A DNA stretch of 64,000 nucleotides from Acrocarpospora corrugata (GTDB lineage Bacteria; Actinomycetota; Actinomycetes; Streptosporangiales; Streptosporangiaceae), in contig NZ_BLAD01000084.1 of NCBI RefSeq assembly GCF_009687845.1, positions 1 to 64,000 on the forward strand. The letters are read 5' to 3'. Positions 56,190-63,887 of this stretch are shown here, in pieces (the stretch's first letter is position 1; every line of letters starts with the position of its first letter). A model generated the notes under the pieces. The model made no database searches, was not told the origin of the DNA, and saw only the letters and a program-made list of their open reading frames with translations. The position numbers and the translations under genes were made by a program.

Positions 56190-56222
56190 ACATTGCGGAA
56201 ACCTTGCGGGGACCTTACTGAC
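56190..56222 (+). promoter_or_regulatory. Three 11-bp direct repeats, candidate SARP binding site
   Basis: ACATTGCGGAA (56190-56200), ACCTTGCGGGG (56201-56211) and ACCTTACTGAC (56212-56222) are consecutive 11-bp units with consensus ACCTTGC. SARP regulators bind heptamer direct repeats spaced by 11 bp, one helix turn. The repeats lie 50 bp before the SARP ATG and 75 bp before the divergent GT-B gene, so they could control either. Confidence 0.6.
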
Positions 56223-56271
56223 ATTGTCATGACGGCCAGAATGCGATTCCACTGGATTTCGGGGACCGGAG

Positions 56272-59200
56272 ATGAAAAGATCCCGGCAAACGTTCCCTGC
56301 AATGGGATTTAACGTGGATTTTCGTATCCTAGGGCAGATTCAGGCCCTGTCCGAAAACGGGCCTGTCGACATTGGGCATGCGCGGGAACGCCACCTCCTG
56401 GCCATACTGCTGCTCACCCCGGGCCAACCGGTGTCGCTCAATTCCCTTATAGATCGCATATGGGACGGTAATCCGCCCGCGGAAGCACGGTCCCAAATTT
56501 ATCCGCCCATGTCTCGGCTCAGAAAAAGGCTGGCTAAAAGCGGGACGAAACTCCTCACCCGGTCCGGCGCGTACGTTCTGGAGACCGAGCCGGACAGCGT
56601 GGATCTCCATCGGTTCCGGAGGCTGCGGACCCGGGCGCGAACCGCCGAGAAAAACGGCGACGACGAACAGGCCATCCGGCTGCTCCGCGAGGCGGCCCAG
56701 CTCTCCCAGGGCGAACCGCTGGCCGGCCTGTCCGGCTCCTGGGCGGAGAGCACCCGCAGGACCATTGAGGAGGAACTGCTCTCCGCCGTCATCGGCCGGG
56801 TGAAGCTCGAACTCCGCTCAGGACGCCACGCCGAACTCGTCGCCGAACTGGGCGAACTCGCCCTCCGCCATCCGCTCAACGGCCGCCTGGTCGCCATGCG
56901 CATGCTCGCCCTGCACCGCAGCGGCAGGCAAACCGACGCCATCGAGCTCTACCACGAGACGAAGGAGCGCCTCGACGACCAGGGTCTGAGCACCAGCCCC
57001 GAACTCCGCGAACTCCTCCAACGGATCTCCAACAACGACCCGGCCCTGCTCCCCCGCCCACGCCCTGCCAGAGCACCCGCCCGCCTGCCCCGCGACCTGT
57101 CCATCTTCACCGGCAGAACCGAGGAACTCTCCCGGCTCACCGCCATGGCCGCCGCGCACACCACCGCCGTCACCGTCCTGTGCGTCGACGGGATGCCCGG
57201 AGTCGGAAAATCCGCCCTGGTCCTGCATCTGGCCCACCTGCTGGAGTCGCAGTTCCCGGACGGTCAGCACTATGTCCGGCTGCACGGTCACGATGCCGAG
57301 CAGACCGTCGTGGACGCGGCCGGCGCCCTTCGCCAACTGCTCCGCGAAATCGGCATCCCCCAGGAGCAGATCCCCCAGGGGCTGGACGAACGGGCGACCC
57401 TGTGGCGGGCTCAGCTGGCGCGGCGCCGCGTCCTCATCATCCTCGACGACGCCACCAGCCACGAGCAGATCAGCCACCTGCTGCCCGGCACCCCCGGCAG
57501 CCTCGTCCTGATCACCAGCCGGCGGCGTCTGACGGGGCTCGACGACGCGCTGCCTCTCACCTTGCGCCCGCTACCGGAGGATGACGCGACCGAGCTTCTC
57601 GGCCGCATCATCAAGAGCCCACTCAACCGCGAAACCGACCAGGTGGCCACGGCCGCGCGCCTCTGCGGCTACCTGCCACTCGCGATCACCCTGGCCGGGC
57701 ATCAGTTCCGCGGCCGGCAGTCCTGGCGGGTGAGCGACCTGGTGGCCCGGCTCAGCGACGGCCGCCGCCGGCTCACCGAGATGCGCGGCGAGAACCGGGC
57801 GATCACGGTCGCCTTCCAGCTCTCCTACGACGCGCTCGACAGCCGCCACCGCCACGCTTTCCGGTTCCTCGCGCTGCATCCGGGCACGGACATCACGGTC
57901 GACTGCGCCGCCGCCCTGCTGGCCGAAGACGGCCCGGCCGCGGAACACCTCCTCGACGGCCTGCTCGACCATCACCTCATCGAACACCGCGACGGCCGGT
58001 ACCGCTTTCACTCCCTGCTCGGCGAGTACGCCCGTTCACTTACCGGCACGGATGACGTGGACGAGGTCCGTGCCGCGCTGAGCCGCCTGCTCGATCTCTA
58101 CCTGTACGTCTGCGACCAGGCCGACCGGATGCTCCATCCGGACCGCACCCGCCCGGTACCGGAGGTCGCCCATCCGCCAGAGGTGTCCACCGGGTTCTCC
58201 TCGGCCGACGCGGCGCGCGAATGGCTGGAAGTAGAACTCGACAATCTCCGACAGGTCGTCCGATATGCCGGGGAAAATGGGTGGCCGAAACATGCGGCGT
58301 TGCTGCCGCACATTCTTAGCAAATTCCTTGAGACCGGTGGGTATTGGAAGGAAGCCGCATACCTACACGAACACGCCGTCAGCGGATGGCGGGAGTTGGC
58401 GGACCCGGCGGGGTTGGCCCGTGCGCTGACCGATCTCGCGAAGGTTCTATGGCGCTCCGGAATCTACGATCAGGCGTTCCTGCACGCGACCGAGGCGCTG
58501 GACATCCGCACCGGCCTGGACGACCAGTCCGGAGTCGCCGAGGTGCTCGACCGGATCGGTCAGATCCATCTGCACCGGTCAGAGTTGGATCTGGCCTTTG
58601 ACCGCTGCCGTCGAGCGCTGGACATACGGAGATCACTTCAGGATCTACCCGGGCAGGCGGCGAGCCTGAATTTGCTCGCGGAAATCACCTGGCACCGCGG
58701 GAACTATGCCCAATCAGTGACACATTTGCAGGAAGCACTCATCGCATTCCAGGAACTCGGCCACACCGCCGGCCAACTGGTCACCCTCAACAATATCGCC
58801 GAGACCGAACTTCAGTTGGGGCGGGCAGCCTCGGCTCTGAATCTGCTTGAGCAGGCCATCGCGATCAGCCCTGAAATGAACCGCCAACATCACGCGGTCT
58901 GGCTCAATAACCGCGCGAACGTACACCAGTACACCGGAGAGTTCACCGCGGCACTCGATTACTATCGGAAATCTCTGCGAATCTCCCAGGAGATAGGTGA
59001 CCGCCGGAGCGAGGCCGACACACTCACGAACATTGGGTCCTGTCTCGGCCAGATGGGGCGCGACGGTGAGGCTCTGATCCATCACCACAAGGCGCTGACA
59101 ATCTCGCGGGAGATATTCGAACGTTCCATAGAGAGCCGCGCGCTCCTCGGTATCGGAGACGTGAATCTACGTGCCGGCAAGCACGAGATCGCTCAAGGTC

Positions 59201-59421
59201 GCTACAGCGAGGCGCTGCGGCTCGGCCATCTCACTCAGGACTTATACGTCCAGGCCCGCTGCCTCGATCGGCTAGGCACCTCGATGGTCCAGACGCACGA
59301 CCGCGAACGGGCAGAGGAGCACTGGCGCCAAGCCCTGGCCCTGTTCGAGATCCTTGGGGTTCCCGAGGCGATGGAGACACAGTCCCGGTTGACCACGCGA
59401 AGGCGTGCCGCCGAATCCTAG
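56272..59421 (+). CDS. SARP (AfsR-type) transcriptional activator with NB-ARC and TPR domains
   Basis: A 1049-residue regulator: OmpR-type winged helix (about 15-110; FRILGQIQALSENGPVDIG, RERHLLAILLLTPGQPVSL, IWDGNPP), bacterial transcriptional activation domain (about 115-265), NB-ARC ATPase with Walker A GMPGVGKS (307-314) and Walker B RRVLIILDDA, winged helix, and TPRs from about 700 to the end. It activates promoters with direct repeats, usually of secondary-metabolite genes, when its ATPase is switched on. ATG 56272 follows GGGGA; GTG 56314 (directly before DFRILG) is an alternative. One TTA codon (59242) is present. The best visible target is the 56190 repeat block. Confidence 0.92.
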   Translation: MKRSRQTFPAMGFNVDFRILGQIQALSENGPVDIGHARERHLLAILLLTPGQPVSLNSLIDRIWDGNPPAEARSQIYPPMSRLRKRLAKSGTKLLTRSGAYVLETEPDSVDLHRFRRLRTRARTAEKNGDDEQAIRLLREAAQLSQGEPLAGLSGSWAESTRRTIEEELLSAVIGRVKLELRSGRHAELVAELGELALRHPLNGRLVAMRMLALHRSGRQTDAIELYHETKERLDDQGLSTSPELRELLQRISNNDPALLPRPRPARAPARLPRDLSIFTGRTEELSRLTAMAAAHTTAVTVLCVDGMPGVGKSALVLHLAHLLESQFPDGQHYVRLHGHDAEQTVVDAAGALRQLLREIGIPQEQIPQGLDERATLWRAQLARRRVLIILDDATSHEQISHLLPGTPGSLVLITSRRRLTGLDDALPLTLRPLPEDDATELLGRIIKSPLNRETDQVATAARLCGYLPLAITLAGHQFRGRQSWRVSDLVARLSDGRRRLTEMRGENRAITVAFQLSYDALDSRHRHAFRFLALHPGTDITVDCAAALLAEDGPAAEHLLDGLLDHHLIEHRDGRYRFHSLLGEYARSLTGTDDVDEVRAALSRLLDLYLYVCDQADRMLHPDRTRPVPEVAHPPEVSTGFSSADAAREWLEVELDNLRQVVRYAGENGWPKHAALLPHILSKFLETGGYWKEAAYLHEHAVSGWRELADPAGLARALTDLAKVLWRSGIYDQAFLHATEALDIRTGLDDQSGVAEVLDRIGQIHLHRSELDLAFDRCRRALDIRRSLQDLPGQAASLNLLAEITWHRGNYAQSVTHLQEALIAFQELGHTAGQLVTLNNIAETELQLGRAASALNLLEQAIAISPEMNRQHHAVWLNNRANVHQYTGEFTAALDYYRKSLRISQEIGDRRSEADTLTNIGSCLGQMGRDGEALIHHHKALTISREIFERSIESRALLGIGDVNLRAGKHEIAQGRYSEALRLGHLTQDLYVQARCLDRLGTSMVQTHDRERAEEHWRQALALFEILGVPEAMETQSRLTTRRRAAES

Positions 59422-59458
59422 TCAGCCCATTATGTCCCGAATGGCCCGAAATAGACTT

Positions 59459-59470
59459 GGTCGGCCGACC
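59459..59470. promoter_or_regulatory. 12-bp palindrome GGTCGGCCGACC
   Basis: A perfect palindrome without a loop, 38 bases after the SARP stop, in the gap before the small peptide gene. Too short and loop-free for a terminator; a protein-binding site is possible. A promoter-like pair TTGCCT (59537-59542), 18 bases, TATGGT (59561-59566) follows on the plus strand. Confidence 0.3.
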
Positions 59471-59689
59471 ATTCACGAGGCCAACTTTTCTAAACGTAGC
59501 TCGGGCGTGCTTCCAAGCTGACCGTCACCGCCTGGTTTGCCTAGTGTGGAACCGAACCACTATGGTGCCTCACATCGCTTGCGTGGACGTAGGACGACCC
59601 ACCCCGCATGGCGACAATAAAGGCCGATATGAAGCATGCTCTTCAGCGTGCATGGAAAGTCCAAATGATTTATCTCAAGGAGCGCGATT

Positions 59690-59842
59690 ATGCGTCCATT
59701 GAAGTACGTTATCGCTGCACTCCTCCTCGGCCTCCTGCCGATGGTTCTCGGAGGAAACATCTGGATGTCACTACTAGTGGGGAAGATCCAGTCGGCAACG
59801 GAGCCGGCGCAGCAGAAATCGACCTCGCACTACATTGGCTGA
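59690..59842 (+). CDS. Small hydrophobic peptide (50 residues)
   Basis: A short frame with a textbook ribosome site: AAGGAG at 59677-59682, seven bases before ATG. The peptide has a basic start (MRPLKY), a hydrophobic stretch (VIAALLLGLLPMVLGGNIWM) and a polar tail (GKIQSATEPAQQKSTSHYIG). It looks like a signal peptide or a single membrane helix. There is no Cys, so it is not a lipoprotein or lanthipeptide precursor. It follows the SARP gene by 268 bp in a region of lower GC. It could be a signalling, toxin-like or membrane-modulator peptide. A longer frame in another phase (59608-59871) overlaps it but has weaker support. Confidence 0.5.
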   Translation: MRPLKYVIAALLLGLLPMVLGGNIWMSLLVGKIQSATEPAQQKSTSHYIG

Positions 59843-60009
59843 GCGCAGAAAAAAATTTACTTGATAAATAGAATTGTCATCCTGAATCGTCACCGAGCCG
59901 GCAACCACGAAGGGCATGCTTCGAGCGGCGTCGCAACTGGAAGTAGAGCCCCAGTGGCCTTGTGCGTCCTGAACCCCCTGGTCAGCAGGCGGTTCCAGTG
60001 ATGACTCTT

Positions 60010-60040
60010 GGAACTGGCCGTCCTTGTGGCGGCCAGTTCC
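60010..60040 (+). terminator. Hairpin terminator after the small peptide region
   Basis: A perfect 11-bp stem (GGAACTGGCCG / CGGCCAGTTCC) with a 9-base loop. It lies 168 bases after the peptide stop and 37 bases after (on the minus strand) the small gene at 60077, so it can end transcripts from both sides. The 59843-60009 stretch before it shows no gene I can support. Confidence 0.75.
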
Positions 60041-60076
60041 TGCGTTATATCTCGCAAGTCACCTAAATCCCCCTTG

Positions 60077-60262
60077 TCAGGCGTCGTCGTCCACGAACCC
60101 CTCGGACTGATCTGACAGTGGGAGCGCGTGACTTATGAGCCTCATATCGTCAAGACCGAAATCCAGATTGACCCGGTATTCGGCGAGCCGCATCGGGTCG
60201 CATAGCTGACCAGATTCACAGTGAGCGCCCGGTCGTTCCGATGTCTCAATGATGATCTCCAT
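60077..60262 (-). CDS. Small protein of unknown function, overlapping the HAD gene
   Basis: A 61-residue frame whose ATG (60262) overlaps the last 17 bases of the HAD gene. It encodes an acidic, soluble protein (EIIIETSERPGAHCESG, LDFGLDDMRLISHALP, EGFVDDDA). No family recognised and no clear ribosome site, so translation would depend on coupling with HAD. The length, overlap and terminator at 60010 make it plausible but unproven. Confidence 0.4.
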   Translation of the reverse strand: MEIIIETSERPGAHCESGQLCDPMRLAEYRVNLDFGLDDMRLISHALPLSDQSEGFVDDDA

Positions 60263-60743
60263 TATGCCCAGGAAACCCCACTTCACGGACATGGCGGATC
60301 ATTTTCGCGCCGCCGGGCAGCACCTCCCCAGGCCCCAACCCGTCAGGCCGGACCAGGGCCGCGCTCATCCCCTGGCCCAGCGGACCCACGACATCCCCCG
60401 CCATGTTGTCCCCCACGAACAGGATCCGCTCCGGGGCACACCCGGCGGCGGCGATCACCATCCGGTAGAAGATCGGCGCGGGCTTGGCGACCCCCAGTTG
60501 GGCCGACTGCAACACCACCTTGAAGACGTCCTCGATGCCGGCGCGGCGCAACGCCAGGCGCCGGTCCTGTTCGGTCTTGGTGTTGGACGCCAGCACCAGC
60601 CGCAGACCGGCCGTGTGCAGCCGCCGCAAGGCCACTATGGCGACGGGATCGACGGGCCTCATCTTCAGTCCCGGATCGACCTTCGCCCCTGGCACAGTCA
60701 GCGTCGACCCATAGTCGAACACCACGCATGACACTCGCCCCAC
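60246..60743 (-). CDS. HAD-superfamily phosphatase-like hydrolase
   Basis: A protein of about 165 residues with the four HAD motifs: I VVFDYGSTL (nucleophile Asp; second position is G instead of the usual D), II LVLASNTKT, III Lys in GVAKPAPIFY, IV FVGDNMAGDVVG. It should hydrolyse a small phosphate ester. GTG 60743 was chosen because motif I then sits about ten residues in; an open extension to 60878 is low-complexity and unlikely to be coding. Substrate unknown. The change of the second motif I Asp could reduce phosphatase activity. Confidence 0.78.
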   Translation of the reverse strand: MGRVSCVVFDYGSTLTVPGAKVDPGLKMRPVDPVAIVALRRLHTAGLRLVLASNTKTEQDRRLALRRAGIEDVFKVVLQSAQLGVAKPAPIFYRMVIAAAGCAPERILFVGDNMAGDVVGPLGQGMSAALVRPDGLGPGEVLPGGAKMIRHVREVGFPGHNGDHH

Positions 60744-61055
60744 TGCCGCCACCACCCCAACGGTTCCCACCACCGCGCTGAAGCCCAGCCCCAACCCACC
60801 AACATCCGCCCTATTTGGCCCAAACGCCATAAAGCCAAACAAGACGCCCGCCGAAGATACGTGACCCGGTTCGGACACGCGATCGACGGCATGGCCGAGC
60901 CGTGGGGGCCGTCGCCTAAATCCCCTGATGTGGCATCGACCCCCGGTATTTACTACCCGGTCGCCTTCGTCAAGGGGATCCAGACTTGACCTGACACATC
61001 TGGGCGGTGTCTCACTCTTGACGCATCCGCCCGAATGGATTGACGCACAGCCTGG
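60744..61055. other. 312-bp gap with no supported gene
   Basis: Contains the copy of CCTAAATCCCC at 60915-60925 (see the matching copy at 60062-60072) and, around 60970-61045, three TTGAC words and ACTTGACCTGACAC, which resembles the ends of some insertion sequences. No matching second end or transposase is seen, so I name no element. Confidence 0.4.
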
Positions 61056-61691
61056 TCATCGCTGGACGCCGCCGTGATGTAATCCGCTCATGAGGAGGGC
61101 GAGCAGGCGGTCGGCTTGAGCTGAGCTGTCCGGGGTGTCCTGGGCGGCCCAGGCGATAGCGCCGACCATCTTCAGCACATCCGCTTCGTCCGCATCGGCG
61201 ACGACCGCGCCTGATTGCCGCGCCCGCGCCAGCAACGCAGCCCCCACCTCGAACAACTCCGCATGCCAGGTCGATACCAGGCCATTCCCACGGTCGAGCG
61301 CCGAGTTCATCACCGCGGCCGACAGACCTCGATAGGTCAAGGCATGCATGAGCGCAGCACGCAACCAAGTGGACAACGCGTCGAATTCGTCCTCGACCGT
61401 CAGCAGCCCGCGACCATGGCCGACCAACTCGGCTATCTGCTCGGCGAGCACCGCCTCTATGAGATCCAGCCGAGTGGGGAAATGCCGATACAGCGTCCCG
61501 CTGGCCACCCCTGCCCGCCGAGCGATCTCGTCCAAGGAGGCGTCCACGCCGAACTCGGCGAACGCAATTCGTGCCTGCTCGACCAACTGCCCATAGTTAC
61601 GTCGGGCGTCTGCACGCCTCGGACGCCTGGTACGCGGCCGCGACTCGTGACCTGCCAGCGCAATCACCACACCCTTGCTAACCGGGGACAC
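61056..61691 (-). CDS. TetR-family transcriptional regulator
   Basis: About 205-211 residues. N-terminal HTH (ASLDEIARRAGVASGTLYRHFPTRLDLIEAV) and a variable ligand-binding domain (ALSTWLRAALMHALTYRGL, MVGAIAWAAQDTP). Starts are ambiguous: GTG 61691 or GTG 61670/61667 with AAGGG nearby. It is divergent from the SnoaL-like gene, the classic layout of a TetR repressor and its target. Confidence 0.88.
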   Translation of the reverse strand: MSPVSKGVVIALAGHESRPRTRRPRRADARRNYGQLVEQARIAFAEFGVDASLDEIARRAGVASGTLYRHFPTRLDLIEAVLAEQIAELVGHGRGLLTVEDEFDALSTWLRAALMHALTYRGLSAAVMNSALDRGNGLVSTWHAELFEVGAALLARARQSGAVVADADEADVLKMVGAIAWAAQDTPDSSAQADRLLALLMSGLHHGGVQR

Positions 61692-61721
61692 AGTCCGTTA
61701 CCGTGGCCATCTAACCGGACT
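61692..61721. promoter_or_regulatory. Candidate TetR operator between divergent genes
   Basis: AGTCCGTTA (61692-61700) and TAACCGGACT (61712-61721) form an imperfect inverted repeat (one base inserted in one arm). CTAACCGG also occurs directly repeated at 61678 and 61711. The location between the TetR and SnoaL genes fits autoregulation. Confidence 0.45.
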
Positions 61722-61772
61722 ATGCCTCACCTTACTGGCATGACTCACCTAAAGCATGGAGGGGCCGCCCCC

Positions 61773-62582
61773 ATGTCGCTGTCGGAACAAGACCGAATCG
61801 ACATCAACGACCTGATCAATCTCCACGGCCACCTCACGGACGCCGGTGAGCTGGACCAAGCGGGTGAGCTGTTCACCCCAGATGTCACCTATGACCTGGA
61901 CGACTACGGCCGCGGCTCGTTGCACGGGACCCCGGCCATCCGTGAGGCCGCGCTCGCATTGGGCGAAGCCAATCCGGTCGGTCATCACGTCACCAACATC
62001 GTGATCACTCGGATCGACGATCGCTCGGCGCGGGTCCAATCCAAAGGAGTCGGCATCAGGGCCGACGGAACGGCCGGCAGTGTCGTCTACGACGACATCG
62101 TCACGCGCCAACCCGACGGCTGGAAGATCAGCTACCGCAAGGCGACTGCCAGGCGAGCGGCACTCGGCGAGCAAGAAGCCGGTGCGCGTGAGGTCCTGGA
62201 GAGTCTCCGCCAAGCCGCTATCAGCCAGTCCGCCGATGACATGAGCCGTCTGTACGCAGTCGACGCGGTCCATGAATTCCCATTCACCGCCCCAGGCGTG
62301 CCGTCCCAGCTTGAGGGCCGCGACGAAATCGTGAACTGGATAACCGCAGGGTGGAAGGCCAACCCGCTGAAGTATGAGCGTTACCGTACTCTTGCCATCT
62401 ACGACACCTACGATCCGGAAACGATCATCGTCGAGCAGGAAGCCCTCGGGACGAGCGCATCCACCGGCGAGTTCGCGCTTCCCAACCTCGCTGTGCTCAC
62501 CGTGCGCAACGGGCAGATCACCCGTCTGCGCGACTACGTCAACATCCTGGCAGCCGCAGCCGCCATGGGACGCGATATATAA
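61773..62582 (+). CDS. Double SnoaL-like (NTF2-fold) protein
   Basis: A 269-residue protein made of two tandem SnoaL/NTF2-like domains: domain 1 (about 1-130: INDLINLHGHLTDAGELD, LFTPDVTYDLDDYG, VVYDDIVTRQPDGWKISYR) and domain 2 (about 140-265: EVLESLRQAAISQS, VHEFPFTAPG, EGRDEIVNWI). Such cones bind small hydrophobic molecules and act as cyclases, isomerases or binding proteins. ATG 61773 has GGAGGGG nine bases upstream. It is probably controlled by the divergent TetR. No signal peptide. Confidence 0.85.
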   Translation: MSLSEQDRIDINDLINLHGHLTDAGELDQAGELFTPDVTYDLDDYGRGSLHGTPAIREAALALGEANPVGHHVTNIVITRIDDRSARVQSKGVGIRADGTAGSVVYDDIVTRQPDGWKISYRKATARRAALGEQEAGAREVLESLRQAAISQSADDMSRLYAVDAVHEFPFTAPGVPSQLEGRDEIVNWITAGWKANPLKYERYRTLAIYDTYDPETIIVEQEALGTSASTGEFALPNLAVLTVRNGQITRLRDYVNILAAAAAMGRDI

Positions 62583-62609
62583 ACGCGCCACCGCACCCCA
62601 TCACCACCG

Positions 62610-63352
62610 TCACCCACGAGAACGGCGACTCGTGTCGTCAGGGGGAATCTGGAGGCCGTCGTCTCCGAAATTGCTCCTCGAGGAGTCAGTTGGTGGAGGC
62701 GGCTGTTTCGTCAGCGAGGACGAACCACTCATTGACCTTGAAGGAGATCGGTGAGTTGCTTCATTTACGCGAAGCGCGTCTCGGACCCGCAGGCCCCAGC
62801 GCATCAGGATCATCGTGATCAGCTCGCCGGCCGGGTCGTCCCACCGCTTGAGGTTGTCCGGCCTTTCGAGTTGGGCCATGACGTGCTCACTGAGCGCGCG
62901 GGGTAGCGCTTTGGCCTCCTTGGGCATGTCCTCGGGGAAGAACATCGCGCTGATCTGCAGGCCACTAGCCCAGCCGTGCTGGCGGATCGCCGTGAAGAAC
63001 AAGTTCAGCTGCCCGATCATGTGCCGCCGCACCGTGCGTGTGCTGCCCAACTCGACCTGCAGATAGGCCAGGTAGCGCTCCAGAAGGGGTCGGTCGACCT
63101 GGCCCAGCCCGCGAACATCTACGGCTGAGGCAGCCACCGTTTGGCCAGGTCCTTCAGCCAGGGCTGGGGGATGTCGGTGAAATGGAGATTAGCGATCTCT
63201 CGGTCACGGATGCCCAGCTCACGGAGCCGCCAGACGTCGCGGCCGTACTCGTGCTCCCACGGGAGCTCCCGCCACTGCGGGACCGCGGAACGGGGCGGCC
63301 GCGTCTGCTGCTCAACCGCCGCGGCATTGGTGAGCGAGACAGGCGAGGTCAT
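62610..63352 (-). pseudogene. Remnant of a second tyrosine recombinase (TnpB-like)
   Basis: The gene would start at ATG 63352, overlapping the end of the first recombinase (ATGA). Its first piece (SAVPQWRELPWEHEYGRDVW, WLKDLAKRW) ends at 63119; the core-binding part resumes in another frame at about 63137 (VDRPLLERYLAYLQVELGS, GQLNLFFTAIRQHGW, ALSEHVMAQLERPDN, ELITMILMRWGLRVRDALRV). Homology stops near 62780 and the remaining frame to 62610 is unrelated. The catalytic C-terminal half (HxxR...H...Y) is missing. The gene is therefore broken by a frameshift and a deletion. Layout resembles Tn554-type tandem recombinases. Confidence 0.7.
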
Positions 63353-63884
63353 AGCCGCACCTCCCGTCCGGTGAACCAGCCCGCCTTTTCGAGCGCCTTG
63401 CGGCGTCCTCAACGGTCAGGTGCCCATACGTGGCGGTCGTCGTGGTCAGCGACACATGGCCGAGGATCTTGGCGACGACCTCGACCGGGACGCCCTCTCG
63501 GAGCAGCCTGGTCGCCGTCGTGTGACGGAACCAGTGCGGGTCGAAGTCGAGTCCAGTCCGGCGGCGTAGCCGTAGGACGAGATCGTAGGCCGAAGAGTAG
63601 GTCAACGGCCGCCCGTAGGGCTGCCCCCACAGATTCACCAGCACGTAATCGGAGTCGAGATCGCCGTACTCCTGGTGCAGGTAGTCGGCGTAGAGGCGGA
63701 TAAGGTCCCCGCTCACCGGGATGGTCCGCGATGTCCTGGACTTGGTGCGCGCCCCGTTGTCGTTGGTGCGCGGCCAGATGGTCAGCTCCCGCTCGGCGGC
63801 CGCGACGTCCTCGTGCCGGAGCCCCAGCGCTTCACCGATATTGCACCGCGCCAGCTCAGTATCCCACTGGCATCCTTCGATTTC
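63349..63884 (-). pseudogene. Remnant of a tyrosine recombinase/integrase (catalytic domain)
   Basis: The frame opens after an in-frame TAA (63887-63885) and encodes the catalytic half of a tyrosine recombinase: NIGEALGLRHEDV, HWFRHTTATRLL (box II HxxR) and ILGHVSLTTTTATYGHL (His and catalytic Tyr). The box I arginine position (usually G-[LM]-R-I-G) reads R-C-N-I-G, so that Arg seems lost. A one-base deletion near 63400 shifts the tail; restoring a C gives RKALEKAGWFTGREVRL and a stop at 63351-63349 that overlaps the ATG of the next gene. The N-terminal half is absent. Not expected to be active. Confidence 0.75.
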
Positions 63885-63887
63885 TTA

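Noticed and set aside
51884-59244. TTA codons in NB-ARC and SARP genes as a sign of bldA control
   Set aside because: TTA also occurs in ordinary genes here (MarR, the lipoprotein at 40668), so it is not a reliable marker in this genome.
59608-59871. An 87-residue frame overlapping the small hydrophobic peptide in another phase
   Set aside because: No ribosome site and no hydrophobic or domain character; the 50-residue frame has an ideal ribosome site.
59843-60009. Possible tRNA or RNA gene before the 60010 hairpin
   Set aside because: No cloverleaf or conserved tRNA T-loop pattern could be built from the sequence.
60744-60878. N-terminal extension of the HAD gene
   Set aside because: Low-complexity Gly/Val/Ala translation before motif I, with no family counterpart; a start at 60743 gives a normal HAD layout.
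60960-61045. Insertion-sequence-like end (ACTTGACCTGACAC and repeated TTGAC words)
   Set aside because: No paired inverted end, target duplication or transposase was found in the window.
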